64,000 nucleotides of DNA from Nitrospirota bacterium (GCA_021825365.1 JAKAHR010000001.1:62001-126000); one strand, 5' to 3'; shown: positions 15,163 to 25,163, counted from the stretch's first letter. Numbers and translations: made by a program. Notes: generated by a model from the sequence alone, not told the origin.

Positions 15163-16195
15163 ATCGAACCCCCTCGCCTCCCTTATCGATCTTCCCGATC
15201 AGATAAGAGTCGAAACCATGATCCTTCAGAAGCGATACCGTACGCCCCTTGTCCTTATCGCCAACGACAAAGATATAGCCGATCCCCATGTTAAAGGTTC
15301 TTTTCATATCCTTATCGGTCACATTTCCCAATTCCTTTATAATCCTGAACAGGGGCAGCACCGGCCAGGAGTCCCGGAAGACCTCCGCGCCGAGCCCGCG
15401 GGGGATGATGCGGGGCAGATTTTCAGGAATGCCGCCCCCCGTAATGTGGGCCATTCCCTTGACGGCAACCTTTCTTTTGAGGGCATGAAAGGCCTTGACG
15501 TATATCCTCGTGGGTCTGAGGAGTTCCTCTCCGAGCGTGGCGCCGAGCTCGGGCAAACGCTTTCTGATCCCCATTCCATGGAGATCGAAAAACACCTTTC
15601 TTGCAAGGGAATAGCCGTTACTGTGAAGGCCGCTTGAAGCGACGCCGACGACAGCATCGCCCTGCCGTATGCTCCGCCCGTCAACAAGGCTGGCCCGGTC
15701 GACGACTCCCACTGCAAACCCGGCAAGATCATACTCGCCCCTCGCGTAGAAGCCCGGCATCTCGGCCGTCTCGCCGCCGATAAGGGCACAACCGGATTCG
15801 ATGCAGCCCGCTGCAATGCCCTTGATCACCTCGGCCGCCTTCTCGGGCTTCAATTTCCCTGTTGCAAAATAATCGAGGAAGAAAAGGGGCTCCGCCCCTG
15901 CCGTGAGGATGTCATTAACGCTCATGGCGACAAGATCTATCCCGACCGTGTCATGCCTGCCTGCCATAAACGCGACCTTCAGCTTTGTGCCGACCCCGTC
16001 GGTCCCGCTCACAAGAACAGGGTCTTTATATTTCCTGGCATTCAGCTTGAAAAAGGCACCGAAGGACCCGATATCGGCGGCAACGCCCGGCGTGAAGGTG
16101 CGTTTCGCCAGGGGACTGATAAGGTCCACGAACCTGTCGCCTGCGTCAATATCGACACCGGCCTTTTTGTAGGAAAGTCTGCTTTTTTTATTCAT
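15155..16195 (-). CDS. purM: Phosphoribosylformylglycinamidine cyclo-ligase (AIR synthetase)
   Basis: A 346-residue enzyme of purine synthesis, converting FGAM to AIR with ATP. Family marks are SYKKAGVDIDAGDRFVD at the N-terminus, VSGTDGVGTKLKVA, the NDILTAGAEPLFFLDY active-site block, GGETAEMPGFY, and MAHITGGGIPENLPR. I set the ATG at 16195, since upstream in-frame codons are not conserved. It leads the operon purM-M23-bactofilin, an odd mix of purine and cell-wall genes. No other pur genes are seen in the window. Confidence 0.97.
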   Translation of the reverse strand: MNKKSRLSYKKAGVDIDAGDRFVDLISPLAKRTFTPGVAADIGSFGAFFKLNARKYKDPVLVSGTDGVGTKLKVAFMAGRHDTVGIDLVAMSVNDILTAGAEPLFFLDYFATGKLKPEKAAEVIKGIAAGCIESGCALIGGETAEMPGFYARGEYDLAGFAVGVVDRASLVDGRSIRQGDAVVGVASSGLHSNGYSLARKVFFDLHGMGIRKRLPELGATLGEELLRPTRIYVKAFHALKRKVAVKGMAHITGGGIPENLPRIIPRGLGAEVFRDSWPVLPLFRIIKELGNVTDKDMKRTFNMGIGYIFVVGDKDKGRTVSLLKDHGFDSYLIGKIDKGGEGVRYA

Positions 16196-16245
16196 CGCGT
16201 CTCTGTGCCAGCGTGTCAGTTGCGTTCGGGAGGAATTGCAAGACT

Positions 16246-16260
16246 GTTTTATCATAAAAC
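16246..16260. promoter_or_regulatory. 15-bp palindrome upstream of purM
   Basis: GTTTTATCATAAAAC is a perfect palindrome apart from its central base. It lies 51 bases upstream of the purM ATG, in the divergent gap to surE. On the minus strand it contains TATGAT, a -10-like string. It may be a regulator operator covering a promoter, or just an AT-rich promoter core. Confidence 0.35.
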
Positions 16261-16346
16261 ACCCTCAAAGGGCAAGCACTTTTGTCAGTCCGCAGCCCGG
16301 CCCCGACACCTCCGGGCCGCTTCTTCTCCTCACCCGGTCTTTCTGA

Positions 16347-16352
16347 TACAAT
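16347..16352 (+). promoter_or_regulatory. Extended -10 element immediately before surE
   Basis: TGA-TACAAT (16344-16352) fits an extended -10 promoter. Transcription would begin at about 16359-16360, at the surE ATG, implying a leaderless mRNA. No classical ribosome site is present. Confidence 0.4.
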
Positions 16353-16359
16353 AGGCTCG

Positions 16360-17139
16360 ATGGCTGTTATTCTCGTTACCAACGACGACGGAGTACACTC
16401 GCCCGGAATCATCGCCCTGCAAAGGAGTATGAAGAGCCTCGGCGATCCTTACATCGTCGCCCCGGACAGGGAAAGAAGCGCTGCCGGCCATTCCCTGACT
16501 CTCCACCGGCCCCTCAAGGTGACTGAATTGCGCGATCGCATCTATTGTATCAACGGAACCCCGACAGACTGCGTCACGGTGGCAATTAACAAGATACTCC
16601 CCGAAAAACCCGTGCTGATCGTCTCCGGCATAAATCGGGGGGGGAATCTGGGTGATGATATAACCTATTCCGGCACCGTTTCGGCCGCTGTGGAAGGAAC
16701 GATCTTCGGCATCCCCTCTCTCGCCTTTTCCCTCATCTCGGACAAGCACTTTCATTTCGATGCAGCGGCGTCGATGGCGTTTCCGATCGCCCAATTCGTG
16801 CTGGAGCATTCTCTCCCCTATGACACCCTGCTTAACATCAACATCCCGAACCTGCCCCCGGAAGAGATCCGGGGTATCAAATTCACCCGGCAGGGCAAGC
16901 GGATCTACGACGGCTCCATACAGGAGACCTACGACCCCTGGGGCGAAAAGCATTACTGGATCGGCGGAGGCAAACCATACTGGGAGCGTGGGGAGGACAT
17001 GGATATGGATGCGGTTCAGGCGGGCTTCATCTCCATCACCCCGATACACCTCGACCTTACCAATTACGAGGCCCTCGCCCTCTTCAGACAGACATGGCCT
17101 CTTTCCGACCTGTGGGACAAGAGACGTGAAACGCTATGA
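16360..17139 (+). CDS. surE: 5'/3'-nucleotidase SurE
   Basis: A 259-residue metal-dependent nucleotidase acting on nucleoside monophosphates in stationary phase and stress. The catalytic N-terminus is ILVTNDDGVHSPGI (two Asp bind the metal), followed by APDRERSAAGHSLT and SGINRGGNLGDDITYSGTV. The start at 16360 gives the family's standard N-terminus; a longer frame back to 16282 is not conserved. It is followed by an FAD enzyme (14-base overlap) and then pcm. surE and pcm are neighbours in many bacteria and both act in stress survival and repair. Confidence 0.96.
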   Translation: MAVILVTNDDGVHSPGIIALQRSMKSLGDPYIVAPDRERSAAGHSLTLHRPLKVTELRDRIYCINGTPTDCVTVAINKILPEKPVLIVSGINRGGNLGDDITYSGTVSAAVEGTIFGIPSLAFSLISDKHFHFDAAASMAFPIAQFVLEHSLPYDTLLNINIPNLPPEEIRGIKFTRQGKRIYDGSIQETYDPWGEKHYWIGGGKPYWERGEDMDMDAVQAGFISITPIHLDLTNYEALALFRQTWPLSDLWDKRRETL

Positions 17140-18505
17140 TGTGATTATCATCGGCTCAGGCCCTGCGGGTATCTTCGCCTGTCTCGAACTCCTTTCCATA
17201 AAGAAGCGGCTGAAGATCCTGATGGTCGAGAAGGGCAGGGACATCGATCAGCGGTCCTGCCCCCTCAAGGTGAAGAACGTTTCCTGCACCAAGTGCAGGG
17301 AGTGCAATCTTCTCAGCGGATGGGGCGGGGCGGGCGCTTACAGCGACGGGAAGCTGAGCCTTTCTCCGGAGGTGGGAGGGTTTCTCTCACGGTATATCGA
17401 CAAGGAAGAGATCCGTTCCTACATCCGCTATGTGGACGATGTGTATATCAAATACGGCGCCCCTGACGAGGTATTTGGCGAGGACGCGGAAAAGGTCCGC
17501 GAGCTTGAAAACGTCGCGCTGAAAAACGGCCTCGTTCTCGTGCCTTCTCCGGTGCGGCATATCGGAACAGACCGGTGCAGGGACCTCCTCAGGAGGATGC
17601 GCAAGGACATCGATGGCAGGGTCGACGTTCTCTTCCAGACCGAGGCTCAATCCATCATCCATGCGAAAGGGAAGTACCGGGGGATGCAGCTCAGGGACGG
17701 CCGGGAGGTGTTCTCTGATTATCTGATTCTCGCGCCCGGGAGGGAGGGATCACGCTGGCTGGAGGAGGAGTCACGGAGGCTCGGATTCACCCTCCTGAAG
17801 AACCCGGTGGATATCGGCGTCAGGGTCGAACTTCCCGCACCGGTGATGGAGCCGCTCACCTCGGTCACCTATGAACCGAAACTCGTCTTTTATTCGAAGA
17901 AATTCGACGACAGGGTCAGGACCTTCTGCGTGAACCCGTACGGCGAGGTGGTGAAGGAATATCTGAAGGGAATCTGGACGGTCAACGGACACAGCTACGC
18001 TGACCGGAGGACGACCAACACCAACTTTGCCCTTCTCGTCAGCACCTACTTTACCGAGCCTTTTCATGAGCCGATCTCGTACGGAAGACATATCGCGCAA
18101 CTGGCAAACTTTCTCGGCGAGGGGGTCATCGTCCAGCGTCTCGGCGACCTCCTTGCGGGAAGACGGTCGACTGCGGAGCGCATCGCAAAGGGAATCGTCA
18201 GGCCGACCCTCAAGGACGCCACGCCCGGAGATCTGAGCTTCGTCATCCCGTACCGCTACCTCTGCGATATCATCGAGATGCTCGAGGCCCTCGACAGGAT
18301 CGCCCCGGGAGTCTACTCGCGGCATACGCTTCTGTACGGTATCGAAGTCAAATTCTATTCCATGCAGTTGAAGCTTTCCCCTCATCTTGAGACGGAGATA
18401 CCCCATATCTTCGCGGTCGGTGACGGGCCGGGGGTCAGCCGGGGTCTCATACAGGCCTCTGCATCCGGCGTTGTCGCGGCCCGTGAGATCATCGGCAGGC
18501 TCTGA
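17126..18505 (+). CDS. FAD-dependent dehydrogenase (COG2509-type NAD(P)/FAD oxidoreductase)
   Basis: A 459-residue flavoprotein. The N-terminal Rossmann motif is DVIIIGSGPAGIFACLE (residues 4-20), and the C-terminal FAD motif is HIFAVGDGPGVSRGLIQA (near 429-446). A four-Cys cluster, C-PLKVKNV-SCTKCREC, at residues about 46-62, followed by GWGGAGAYSDGKL, is typical of this uncharacterised dehydrogenase group. Start GTG at 17126 overlaps surE by 14 bases and gives the usual MKRYDVIIIG opening. Substrate is unknown; I infer a redox role from the cofactor site only. Confidence 0.88.
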   Translation: MKRYDVIIIGSGPAGIFACLELLSIKKRLKILMVEKGRDIDQRSCPLKVKNVSCTKCRECNLLSGWGGAGAYSDGKLSLSPEVGGFLSRYIDKEEIRSYIRYVDDVYIKYGAPDEVFGEDAEKVRELENVALKNGLVLVPSPVRHIGTDRCRDLLRRMRKDIDGRVDVLFQTEAQSIIHAKGKYRGMQLRDGREVFSDYLILAPGREGSRWLEEESRRLGFTLLKNPVDIGVRVELPAPVMEPLTSVTYEPKLVFYSKKFDDRVRTFCVNPYGEVVKEYLKGIWTVNGHSYADRRTTNTNFALLVSTYFTEPFHEPISYGRHIAQLANFLGEGVIVQRLGDLLAGRRSTAERIAKGIVRPTLKDATPGDLSFVIPYRYLCDIIEMLEALDRIAPGVYSRHTLLYGIEVKFYSMQLKLSPHLETEIPHIFAVGDGPGVSRGLIQASASGVVAAREIIGRL

Positions 18506-18511
18506 CAGGCG

Positions 18512-19162
18512 ATGGCGGAATACCAGGAGACCAGGGAGTACATGGTCCGCACCCAACTCATCCCCCGGGGGATCAATGACCCCCGCGTACTCGATGCGAT
18601 GAGGCGAACTCCCCGCCATCTCTTCGTGGACAAATCAATGCGGGAGGCCGCCTACGCGGATTCGGCACTTCCGATCGGCGAGGGGCAGACGATCTCGCAG
18701 CCTTACATGGTGGCCGTCATGACCGAACTCCTCGAACTCCACGGTGATGAGAAAGTGCTCGAGATAGGCACCGGTTCAGGATATCAGGCCGCCGTTCTGG
18801 CCGACCTGGCTAGGGAAGTCTTTACGATAGAACGGATCGCCGACCTCGCCGCGCGTGCGGAAGAACGCTTCCGGGAACTCCATTACCCCACTATCCGGGT
18901 CCGCGTGGGAGACGGCACGCTCGGATGGCCGGAAGAGGCGCCCTTCGACGGTATTATCATCACCGCTGCGTCTCCCCGGGTCCCTGAACCGCTTCTCAGC
19001 CAACTGGCCGATAACGGCATCCTGATCATTCCGGTCGGCAGCCGGTATTCCCAGCACCTGCTGAAGGTCCGCAAGACGGAGACGGGTCTTACCCAGGAGA
19101 TTCATACCCCCTGTGTCTTCGTCCCGCTCATCGGTGAACACGGATGGACGCCTGAAGGCTGA
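18512..19162 (+). CDS. pcm: Protein-L-isoaspartate O-methyltransferase
   Basis: A 216-residue SAM-dependent enzyme that starts repair of isoaspartyl residues in aged proteins. It shows the family order: MVRTQLIPRGINDPRVL, the RHLFVD block, the substrate loop ADSALPIGEGQTISQPYMVA, motif I KVLEIGTGSGYQAAVLA, and DGIIITAASPRVPEPLL. The ATG follows the FAD gene by 6 bases. It ends 18 bases from the convergent transglutaminase gene. Full length and intact. Confidence 0.97.
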   Translation: MAEYQETREYMVRTQLIPRGINDPRVLDAMRRTPRHLFVDKSMREAAYADSALPIGEGQTISQPYMVAVMTELLELHGDEKVLEIGTGSGYQAAVLADLAREVFTIERIADLAARAEERFRELHYPTIRVRVGDGTLGWPEEAPFDGIIITAASPRVPEPLLSQLADNGILIIPVGSRYSQHLLKVRKTETGLTQEIHTPCVFVPLIGEHGWTPEG

Positions 19163-19179
19163 CGGCCACGGAGTTGCTG

Positions 19180-21096
19180 TCAGTAATGCAGAGGCAGTGT
19201 TCTGATCTGCCGGAGCATTGCTGCATATCTCTTTCGGTCCTGCGGCGTCACCTCCCTGCTGCCGAATCTGTTCTCCTCATATAGCCTGATGAACTCGTGA
19301 ACCGTACCGGCAAGGGCGGAGCCGGCAACGCGCTCCCTTATATCACGGCCGGTTGCGGGTGAAGGCATATTGAATCCCCTGCTCCGCAGGACCTTCACCA
19401 GCTTCAGAAACTGGACGGTTGCAAATCCATATCTTTCTGCCCGTCGTCTGCGGACACGGATAAACAGGACGACGAGAATAAATATCAGGAGAGGCAGAAA
19501 GAAATAGGGGTTCCATTTCAGCCGCATTCCCTCGCGCAGCGAGGGGAGCGCCACCGGCAGGGCCACGCTCCGCAGGATTTTCCGCTGGTCCTCCGCGCTG
19601 AACCCGACCACGTATCGCGACCATGCCATGGTAATGGAGTCCAGAAGGAGCGCGCTGACCGAGGGCCCGGCCGCCTGCGCAGAAGGCGTCGGATCAAAAC
19701 GCACCCAGTATCCCCCGATCAGCGCCTCGACCCAGGAGTGCGCATCGCTCTGCCTGACGATAAGATAGTTTCCAAATTCATTCGTTTCTCCACCGTGGAA
19801 TCCGTTGACGATCCTGGCCGGTATCCCCAGCGCCCTCAGCAGGAGGACCATCGACGTGGCGTAATGTTCGCAGTACCCCCGCCTGCTGGTAAACAGAAAG
19901 TCCTCGATAGGGCCGACTCTTGCGGGCGGCCGCCTCACGGTGAGAGAATACACATAATTCTTTTTCAAATATTCCTCGATAAGCGAGGCTCTCCCCCTGT
20001 CATCAGATCCCCCGGAGGCGATACGCCCCGCCAGGTCCCGTATCTTCTGAATCCCACCAGGCAGCTGAAGATACCTCTGCTCTGCTATCCCCGGCACCTT
20101 CTCTCCGGGTGAGCTGTACGCGGTATACACAGTCTTGCGGGAGGCCTTGCCGGGCAGGAAGACGGCCCGTTCCCTGTCGACAAAGAGCCTGAATGATTCC
20201 GCCTTTATCGCCTTGACCGGGGCAAGGCAGAAGATGACATCAGAATCAATGGGCTCCAGAAATATCTTCTGGGCAACGACATCCTCCTGTCTGAAAGGGA
20301 TAATGACAAAAGTGTCGTCCTTCCGGCTGACCGGAATCCTGTCCCTCTCCGAGTGACGCCACGTCGTTCCGTCGAAGAAATCCATGGTCAGTCCCCGCCA
20401 GTAATCCATCCCTGCGCGGCGGCCCTCCATTTCTATCCGCATGATGACCGTCGGATCCAGCTTCACCGTGCCGAATGAGCCGAACTCCACCCGTTCGGAA
20501 AACCCGGCAGTACGAATCGACCGAAAATGACTCTTTCCGACGAACCGATACGGCGTCCTCGGCAGCAGGACGAAGAAGAGCGCCGTAGTGCAGATGGTAA
20601 CCACGGTTATGACCGTGACCGGACGAACCATCTTTACCATTCCGTATCCCCCTTCAGTCAGGAAGTGCGACAGCACCATCGCGGCGACGAGCAGGACGAT
20701 GAAGACAATGAACACACCGCCGAAGACGAGGGAGCTCATCAATTCAGAAGCGATGACGAGCTGCAGGAGGGAGACGAAGTATACCTGCAAGTGATCCCAT
20801 GGGTCCCTCAGGTCAAAAGCCTTTATCACCTGAAAGGCGATGGTCAGATGCGCGACAGCCAGGAACAGGTCCCGCGAGACGAGTGCATCGAAGCCGAAGA
20901 CGATGAGGGTAAGAAAAGATAGCAGGCTTACTGTCCACTTCGGTGCTGTAAGGCCTGATCGGAGGAATTGATAGTACCCGGGGAAAAGACCCATCCCCAC
21001 GACCGAAAACGCAGGGTTCATCTCGCCGGACAGGAGCAGGCTGACGGTGCCGGTAAAGGCGAGCAGGCCGGTGAGTAATTTATATATCTGCGGCAT
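19180..21096 (-). CDS. Transglutaminase-domain membrane protein (TgpA-like, DUF3488)
   Basis: A 638-residue inner-membrane protein. Residues 1-190 form about six to seven membrane helices (DUF3488), then a large periplasmic region with a transglutaminase-like catalytic core: Cys in RRGYCEHYATSMVLLLR (near 392), His in SDAHSWVEA, and Asp in WVRFDPTPS. One more helix (near residue 535-555) and a cytoplasmic tail follow. TgpA of Pseudomonas is essential there, and its role is unclear. It overlaps the DUF58 gene by 17 bases. The trio moxR-DUF58-transglutaminase is a common, still poorly understood operon type. Confidence 0.93.
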   Translation of the reverse strand: MPQIYKLLTGLLAFTGTVSLLLSGEMNPAFSVVGMGLFPGYYQFLRSGLTAPKWTVSLLSFLTLIVFGFDALVSRDLFLAVAHLTIAFQVIKAFDLRDPWDHLQVYFVSLLQLVIASELMSSLVFGGVFIVFIVLLVAAMVLSHFLTEGGYGMVKMVRPVTVITVVTICTTALFFVLLPRTPYRFVGKSHFRSIRTAGFSERVEFGSFGTVKLDPTVIMRIEMEGRRAGMDYWRGLTMDFFDGTTWRHSERDRIPVSRKDDTFVIIPFRQEDVVAQKIFLEPIDSDVIFCLAPVKAIKAESFRLFVDRERAVFLPGKASRKTVYTAYSSPGEKVPGIAEQRYLQLPGGIQKIRDLAGRIASGGSDDRGRASLIEEYLKKNYVYSLTVRRPPARVGPIEDFLFTSRRGYCEHYATSMVLLLRALGIPARIVNGFHGGETNEFGNYLIVRQSDAHSWVEALIGGYWVRFDPTPSAQAAGPSVSALLLDSITMAWSRYVVGFSAEDQRKILRSVALPVALPSLREGMRLKWNPYFFLPLLIFILVVLFIRVRRRRAERYGFATVQFLKLVKVLRSRGFNMPSPATGRDIRERVAGSALAGTVHEFIRLYEENRFGSREVTPQDRKRYAAMLRQIRTLPLHY

Positions 21097-22132
21097 AGAG
21101 AACTGTATCGCCCTGCCCTGCGGGCAGGGAAAGGGCGTTCCTCCTGCTTCCCGTCACCAGGATGGAGATGCCGTCTCTGCCGGAGGGTTCCGGGCCTTCC
21201 CACGCATCTTCTTTCCGGACCACCGCCAGCACGTCGAGGATGGTAAAGAGGTGCTCTGCACCGGAACCGAAGGGGACCGTCTTCCTGCACGACAGGAGCC
21301 GAACCGGAAACCCTGCGTCAAGAAAGTGACGGGCAACGGAGCCGGCAAGCGACACGGCCTTCTCGAATGTCTCATCCTGAATGATAGGCGAGCCGTCGCC
21401 GCCTCCGTCGACCCCATAGGCGTCGGTCCGATTGTCCAGCACAACCGAAACCCGAGCCGATTGATGCTCAGCATATTCCCTGACCATCAGGTTCCGGGTC
21501 TTTGCGGAAGCCTTCCAGTGAATCCTTCTGAGATCATCTCCATAACGATACTCCCTGAGGGAATGCAACTCATCACCCCGCCCCATGAAGCGGAAGTCCC
21601 GGCCATCCCCGGCAGCGGAGCCCTCCGGAAGCCTTTCGATGTCCTCCAGGAGTGCGGGGTAGACCAGTATCCCCGAGGGAGCGGCTGCGGTGATCTTCCT
21701 CCTGAAGAGGAGAAACGGAAACCCGCTGTCAATGACAAAAGCCGTCTCGCGGAAATAGCCCCTCCGCTGAAAGACGACCCTCGGATGCACCTCGGATACG
21801 GAGAGGGGTTCAATAACCCCGCAGTACGCGGGTTCGGCGGAGAACGCTGCATCACCCGGCGCAAGCCGCAGCGAATAGGCGGGCAGACGCTCCCTGCTGT
21901 TGATAACGGAAAGAGAGACAAGAGATGCCTCACCCGCAAAGACGGGGTGCGGCACGGACAATCTCAGCGCGAGCCCCGCCAGATTCAGTCTCAGGAGCGC
22001 CAGGGAAATAACGATGAAAGCGAGCATCAGGGAGAGGATCAGATAGATAAGGTTATTGCCGGTATTCAGTGCAGCCAGTCCTATGAGGCACGCCGCGAGG
22101 ATAAACCGCTTTCCCTCCCCGGTCGCTTTCAC
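21080..22132 (-). CDS. DUF58-domain membrane-anchored protein
   Basis: A 350-residue protein with two closely spaced N-terminal helices (GKRFILAACLIGLAALNTGNN and the next) and a periplasm-to-cytoplasm beta region. The DUF58 signature is LREYRYGDDLRRIHWKASAKT. A vWA-like segment follows (VSVVLDNRTD). GTG at 22132 is 5 bases after the moxR stop and gives the usual N-terminus; an ATG at 22162 overlapping moxR is possible. It is the standard partner of MoxR AAA+ ATPases, which are thought to remodel or insert cofactors into vWA-domain proteins. Confidence 0.9.
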   Translation of the reverse strand: MKATGEGKRFILAACLIGLAALNTGNNLIYLILSLMLAFIVISLALLRLNLAGLALRLSVPHPVFAGEASLVSLSVINSRERLPAYSLRLAPGDAAFSAEPAYCGVIEPLSVSEVHPRVVFQRRGYFRETAFVIDSGFPFLLFRRKITAAAPSGILVYPALLEDIERLPEGSAAGDGRDFRFMGRGDELHSLREYRYGDDLRRIHWKASAKTRNLMVREYAEHQSARVSVVLDNRTDAYGVDGGGDGSPIIQDETFEKAVSLAGSVARHFLDAGFPVRLLSCRKTVPFGSGAEHLFTILDVLAVVRKEDAWEGPEPSGRDGISILVTGSRRNALSLPAGQGDTVLYAADI

Positions 22133-22136
22133 CCGA

Positions 22137-23060
22137 CTATACCGGCACGGGAATCTTATCAACGATCTCGGAGATGACGCCTACCGCATCCGAGATATAT
22201 TTCCTCGTCTTCAGGATGATCCGGTGCCCCAGGACAAGAGGCGCCAGATCCTTTACGTCATCGGGTACGGCATAGTCCCGTCCTTCATGATAGGCCAGGG
22301 CCTTCACGGCGCGGAGAAAAAACTGGGCCCCGCGAGTGCTTACGCCAAGCCGTATCATCTCATGCCGTCTCGTCTCACCCACGATGGCAAGCAGGTAGTC
22401 GACGATACTTTCTTCTGTCAGCACAGCCTCCGTCTCGGCCTGCATCCTTAGCATGTCCTGCCTGGTAAGCACCGGCTCCAGGCGGTCAAGAAAGTCGAAA
22501 CCGGATTGTTCAAGCACCGCCTGCCTCTCATATTGAGGGGCAGGATATCCCAGCCTGATATGCATCATGAACCTGTCCAACTGGCTTTCGGGCAGGGGGA
22601 ATGTCCCCTGATATTCCATCGGGTTCTGGGTAGCGATCACCATAAAGGGCTCCGGGAGCCGGTATGTCCTCCGTTCCACCGTCACCCGACGCTCGTTCAT
22701 GGCCTCCAAGAGCGCTGATTGCGTCTTGGGGTTCGTCCGGTTGATCTCATCCGCCAGGACGATATTTGCGAAGAGCGGGCCGGGCCTGAATTCGAATTCC
22801 CGTACTTCCTGGTTGAAAACGCTCACGCCGATAATGTCGGACGGCAGGAGGTCGCTGGTAAACTGGATCCGCTGGAACGAACAATCGATGGATTTGGCCA
22901 GCGCGTACGCCAGGGTAGTCTTGCCGACTCCGGGTACGTCTTCGATGAGGAGATTGCCCTGTCCCAGAAAGGTGACCGTGGCCATCTTCACCGCCTCCTC
23001 CTTGCCCCTGATGATCGACGTGAGCCTCGCCTGCAGTTGCTTTAAGGGTTGATTTGTCAT
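22137..23060 (-). CDS. MoxR-family AAA+ ATPase
   Basis: A 307-residue AAA+ protein. Walker A is DVPGVGKTTLA (near residue 42), Walker B is IVLADEINRTNPKTQSALLEAM, sensor 1 is VIATQNPMEYQGTFPLPESQLDRF, and arginine residues follow in the lid. The C-terminal helical lid includes GVSTRGAQFFLRAVKALA. MoxR ATPases act as chaperones for vWA or DUF58 clients. It is the first gene of the three-gene minus-strand operon and is divergent from the DUF4388 gene. Length is normal. Confidence 0.95.
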   Translation of the reverse strand: MTNQPLKQLQARLTSIIRGKEEAVKMATVTFLGQGNLLIEDVPGVGKTTLAYALAKSIDCSFQRIQFTSDLLPSDIIGVSVFNQEVREFEFRPGPLFANIVLADEINRTNPKTQSALLEAMNERRVTVERRTYRLPEPFMVIATQNPMEYQGTFPLPESQLDRFMMHIRLGYPAPQYERQAVLEQSGFDFLDRLEPVLTRQDMLRMQAETEAVLTEESIVDYLLAIVGETRRHEMIRLGVSTRGAQFFLRAVKALAYHEGRDYAVPDDVKDLAPLVLGHRIILKTRKYISDAVGVISEIVDKIPVPV

Positions 23061-23121
23061 ATTATTGATACACTGATTTCTTCAACGTTCTTATATCTAT
23101 TATACAATGCGGGGACAGGTT

Positions 23122-23661
23122 ATGAACTCGATTTCAGGCGATCTTGCGGTCATGCCGGTGACGGATGTCCTGCAGTGGGCCGAGCTGTGCGGCAAGACCG
23201 GAACGCTGCTCGTCGTCAATGATACCGTGGAAAAGCGCGTGCATTTGAAGAGGGGAAGGGTTTTATTTGTATCTTCTTCGAAAACAGGCGAACGGCTTGG
23301 TGAGTTTCTGCAGCGCTCGGGCCGCGTCGACATCGGGCGGATACAGGCGGCCCTGACCGAGGCCCGCAACATGAAAATCCCTTTTACGCAGCGGCTTGTC
23401 AAGATGCAGTATGTCTCCCCTTCAGGACTCGGGAGCGCTGTTGCGGAAAACGCCAAAGAGATACTTCTCGATGCGGCCCGATGGGACAAAGGGAGGTTTG
23501 AGTTCTCGGAGGGACAACTCCCCCCCGATGTGACCGCCGGCCCTGTCAGCCTCGATGATGAGCCCCTTCTCGATGCGGTCATCAGGCAGCTCGCCGGTGA
23601 CCGTCGCGGGTCCTACAAGAGAAACATCGCCTTTTTTGTCTCTGACTCACAAAGGCCTTGA
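23122..23661 (+). CDS. DUF4388 (PatA-type) domain protein
   Basis: A 179-residue soluble protein. Residues 1-100 match DUF4388: [19 protein letters not shown], then [11 protein letters not shown] and [19 protein letters not shown]. Residues 100-160 are the helical continuation ([26 protein letters not shown]). Such domains occur in PatA-like response regulators and gliding-motility or signalling proteins, probably as a protein-interaction module. The start at 23122 is preferred over 23107, because a -10-like TATACAAT (23101-23108) overlaps the earlier ATG. No receiver domain is attached. Confidence 0.82.
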   Translation: MNSISGDLAVMPVTDVLQWAELCGKTGTLLVVNDTVEKRVHLKRGRVLFVSSSKTGERLGEFLQRSGRVDIGRIQAALTEARNMKIPFTQRLVKMQYVSPSGLGSAVAENAKEILLDAARWDKGRFEFSEGQLPPDVTAGPVSLDDEPLLDAVIRQLAGDRRGSYKRNIAFFVSDSQRP

Positions 23662-23758
23662 CAGACCGCTTTTAAACTTTTATCGTAGCCGTAGAAGACA
23701 GGGCGGGCCTGTCCGCGGGACACAAGCGGAGGGGATCGCCGGACGGAGGTATTCATTC

Positions 23759-25132
23759 GTGAAAAAACCCTGGGGCGGAAGGTTCAGGGAAAAGACATCA
23801 GGCTCTGTCGAATCATTCACAGAGTCCATCTCCTTTGACAAGAGGCTCTGGAAGCACGACATCGAGGGCAGCATCGCCCATGCGCAGATGCTCGGCGGCC
23901 AGGGGATCATCCCCCGGAAGGACGCCCGTCAAATCGTCCGGTGTCTCAAAGAGATCGGCAGTGAGATCCGCTCCGGCAGGTTCAGGTTCAGGCCGGAACT
24001 GGAAGACATTCACATGAATATCGAATCAGCCCTCACCGCCCGCATCGGCGAGGCCGGCAAGAAACTGCACACGGCGCGTTCGAGAAATGACCAGGTGGCG
24101 CTGGATATGAGACTGTACCTCAAAGAGGAAACCGTCCGGATTATCAGACTGATGACTGATTTTCAGAGAGCGCTGGTGGCTGCGGCGACGCGCAATCTCG
24201 ATGTAGTCATGCCGGGATATACGCATCTGCAGCGCGCACAGCCGGTGCTGCTGGCCCATCACCTACTCGCCTACGTCGAAATGTTCCAGCGGGACAAGGA
24301 GCGTTTCGAGGACTCGATGAAGCGGCTGGATGTCCTTCCCCTGGGTTCAGGGGCGCTGGCAGGGACCACTCTTCCCATAGACCGGGCCGCCGTTGCCAGG
24401 GCGCTCGGCTTCTCGGGGATATCGAAGAACAGCATCGATGCGGTCTCTGACCGTGACTTTGCCCTGGAATTCCTGTCGGCGGCATCGATCGCGATGATGC
24501 ATGTCTCGCGTCTTTCCGAGGAACTCGTCCTCTGGTCCTCGGTAGAGTTCGGATTTGCCGAGATATCCGACCGGTTTACGACAGGATCGAGCATCATGCC
24601 CCAGAAGAAGAATCCGGACGTCGCTGAACTGTCGCGCGGAAAGACCGGAAGGGTCTACGGCAATCTTATGGCGCTCCTTACGGTCATGAAGGGTCTTCCC
24701 CTCTCATACAACCGTGATATGCAGGAGGACAAACACCCTGTCTTTGACACCGTCGATACCCTGACCACAGGCCTCTCCGTCATCACCGAGATGTTTTCGG
24801 GAATACAGTTCAGGAAAGAGAGGATGTCGGCTACCGCGGGCGAAGGCTTCTCCACGGCTACCGATCTTGCGGAATACCTTGTACGCCGGGGGATGGCCTT
24901 CAGGGAGGCGCATGAGGTCGCCGGCAAGGTCGTCCTGTACTGCATCACCAGAGGGAAAGACCTGGCATCGCTCACCCTGAAAGAACTCAGATCATTCTCC
25001 GCCCTGATACGCAAGGATATCTTTTCCGCCCTCGACCCTGCTCAGTCGGTCAGGTCCCGTGCGTCATACGGAGGGACAGCGCCGTCGGAGGTGAAGCGCC
25101 AGCTCTCGCAGTACAAGAAGATTCTTGGATGA
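23759..25132 (+). CDS. argH: Argininosuccinate lyase
   Basis: A 457-residue enzyme splitting argininosuccinate to arginine and fumarate. It begins [20 protein letters not shown], has [15 protein letters not shown] and [19 protein letters not shown], and carries the superfamily signature [16 protein letters not shown] with the catalytic Ser. The GTG start at 23759 is preceded by a strong GGACGGAGG (23741-23749). No other arg gene is in the window. It is followed 31 bases on by an FN3 lipoprotein, as argH often is in related genomes. Confidence 0.98.
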   Translation: MKKPWGGRFREKTSGSVESFTESISFDKRLWKHDIEGSIAHAQMLGGQGIIPRKDARQIVRCLKEIGSEIRSGRFRFRPELEDIHMNIESALTARIGEAGKKLHTARSRNDQVALDMRLYLKEETVRIIRLMTDFQRALVAAATRNLDVVMPGYTHLQRAQPVLLAHHLLAYVEMFQRDKERFEDSMKRLDVLPLGSGALAGTTLPIDRAAVARALGFSGISKNSIDAVSDRDFALEFLSAASIAMMHVSRLSEELVLWSSVEFGFAEISDRFTTGSSIMPQKKNPDVAELSRGKTGRVYGNLMALLTVMKGLPLSYNRDMQEDKHPVFDTVDTLTTGLSVITEMFSGIQFRKERMSATAGEGFSTATDLAEYLVRRGMAFREAHEVAGKVVLYCITRGKDLASLTLKELRSFSALIRKDIFSALDPAQSVRSRASYGGTAPSEVKRQLSQYKKILG

Positions 25133-25163
25133 TATGAGGCAGAGGGGCGAGGCAAGAGGACGT

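Noticed and set aside
19163-19179. Possible terminator between pcm and the transglutaminase gene
   Set aside because: Only a weak CTGAC/GTCAG pairing is seen, with no T-run, so I do not call it.
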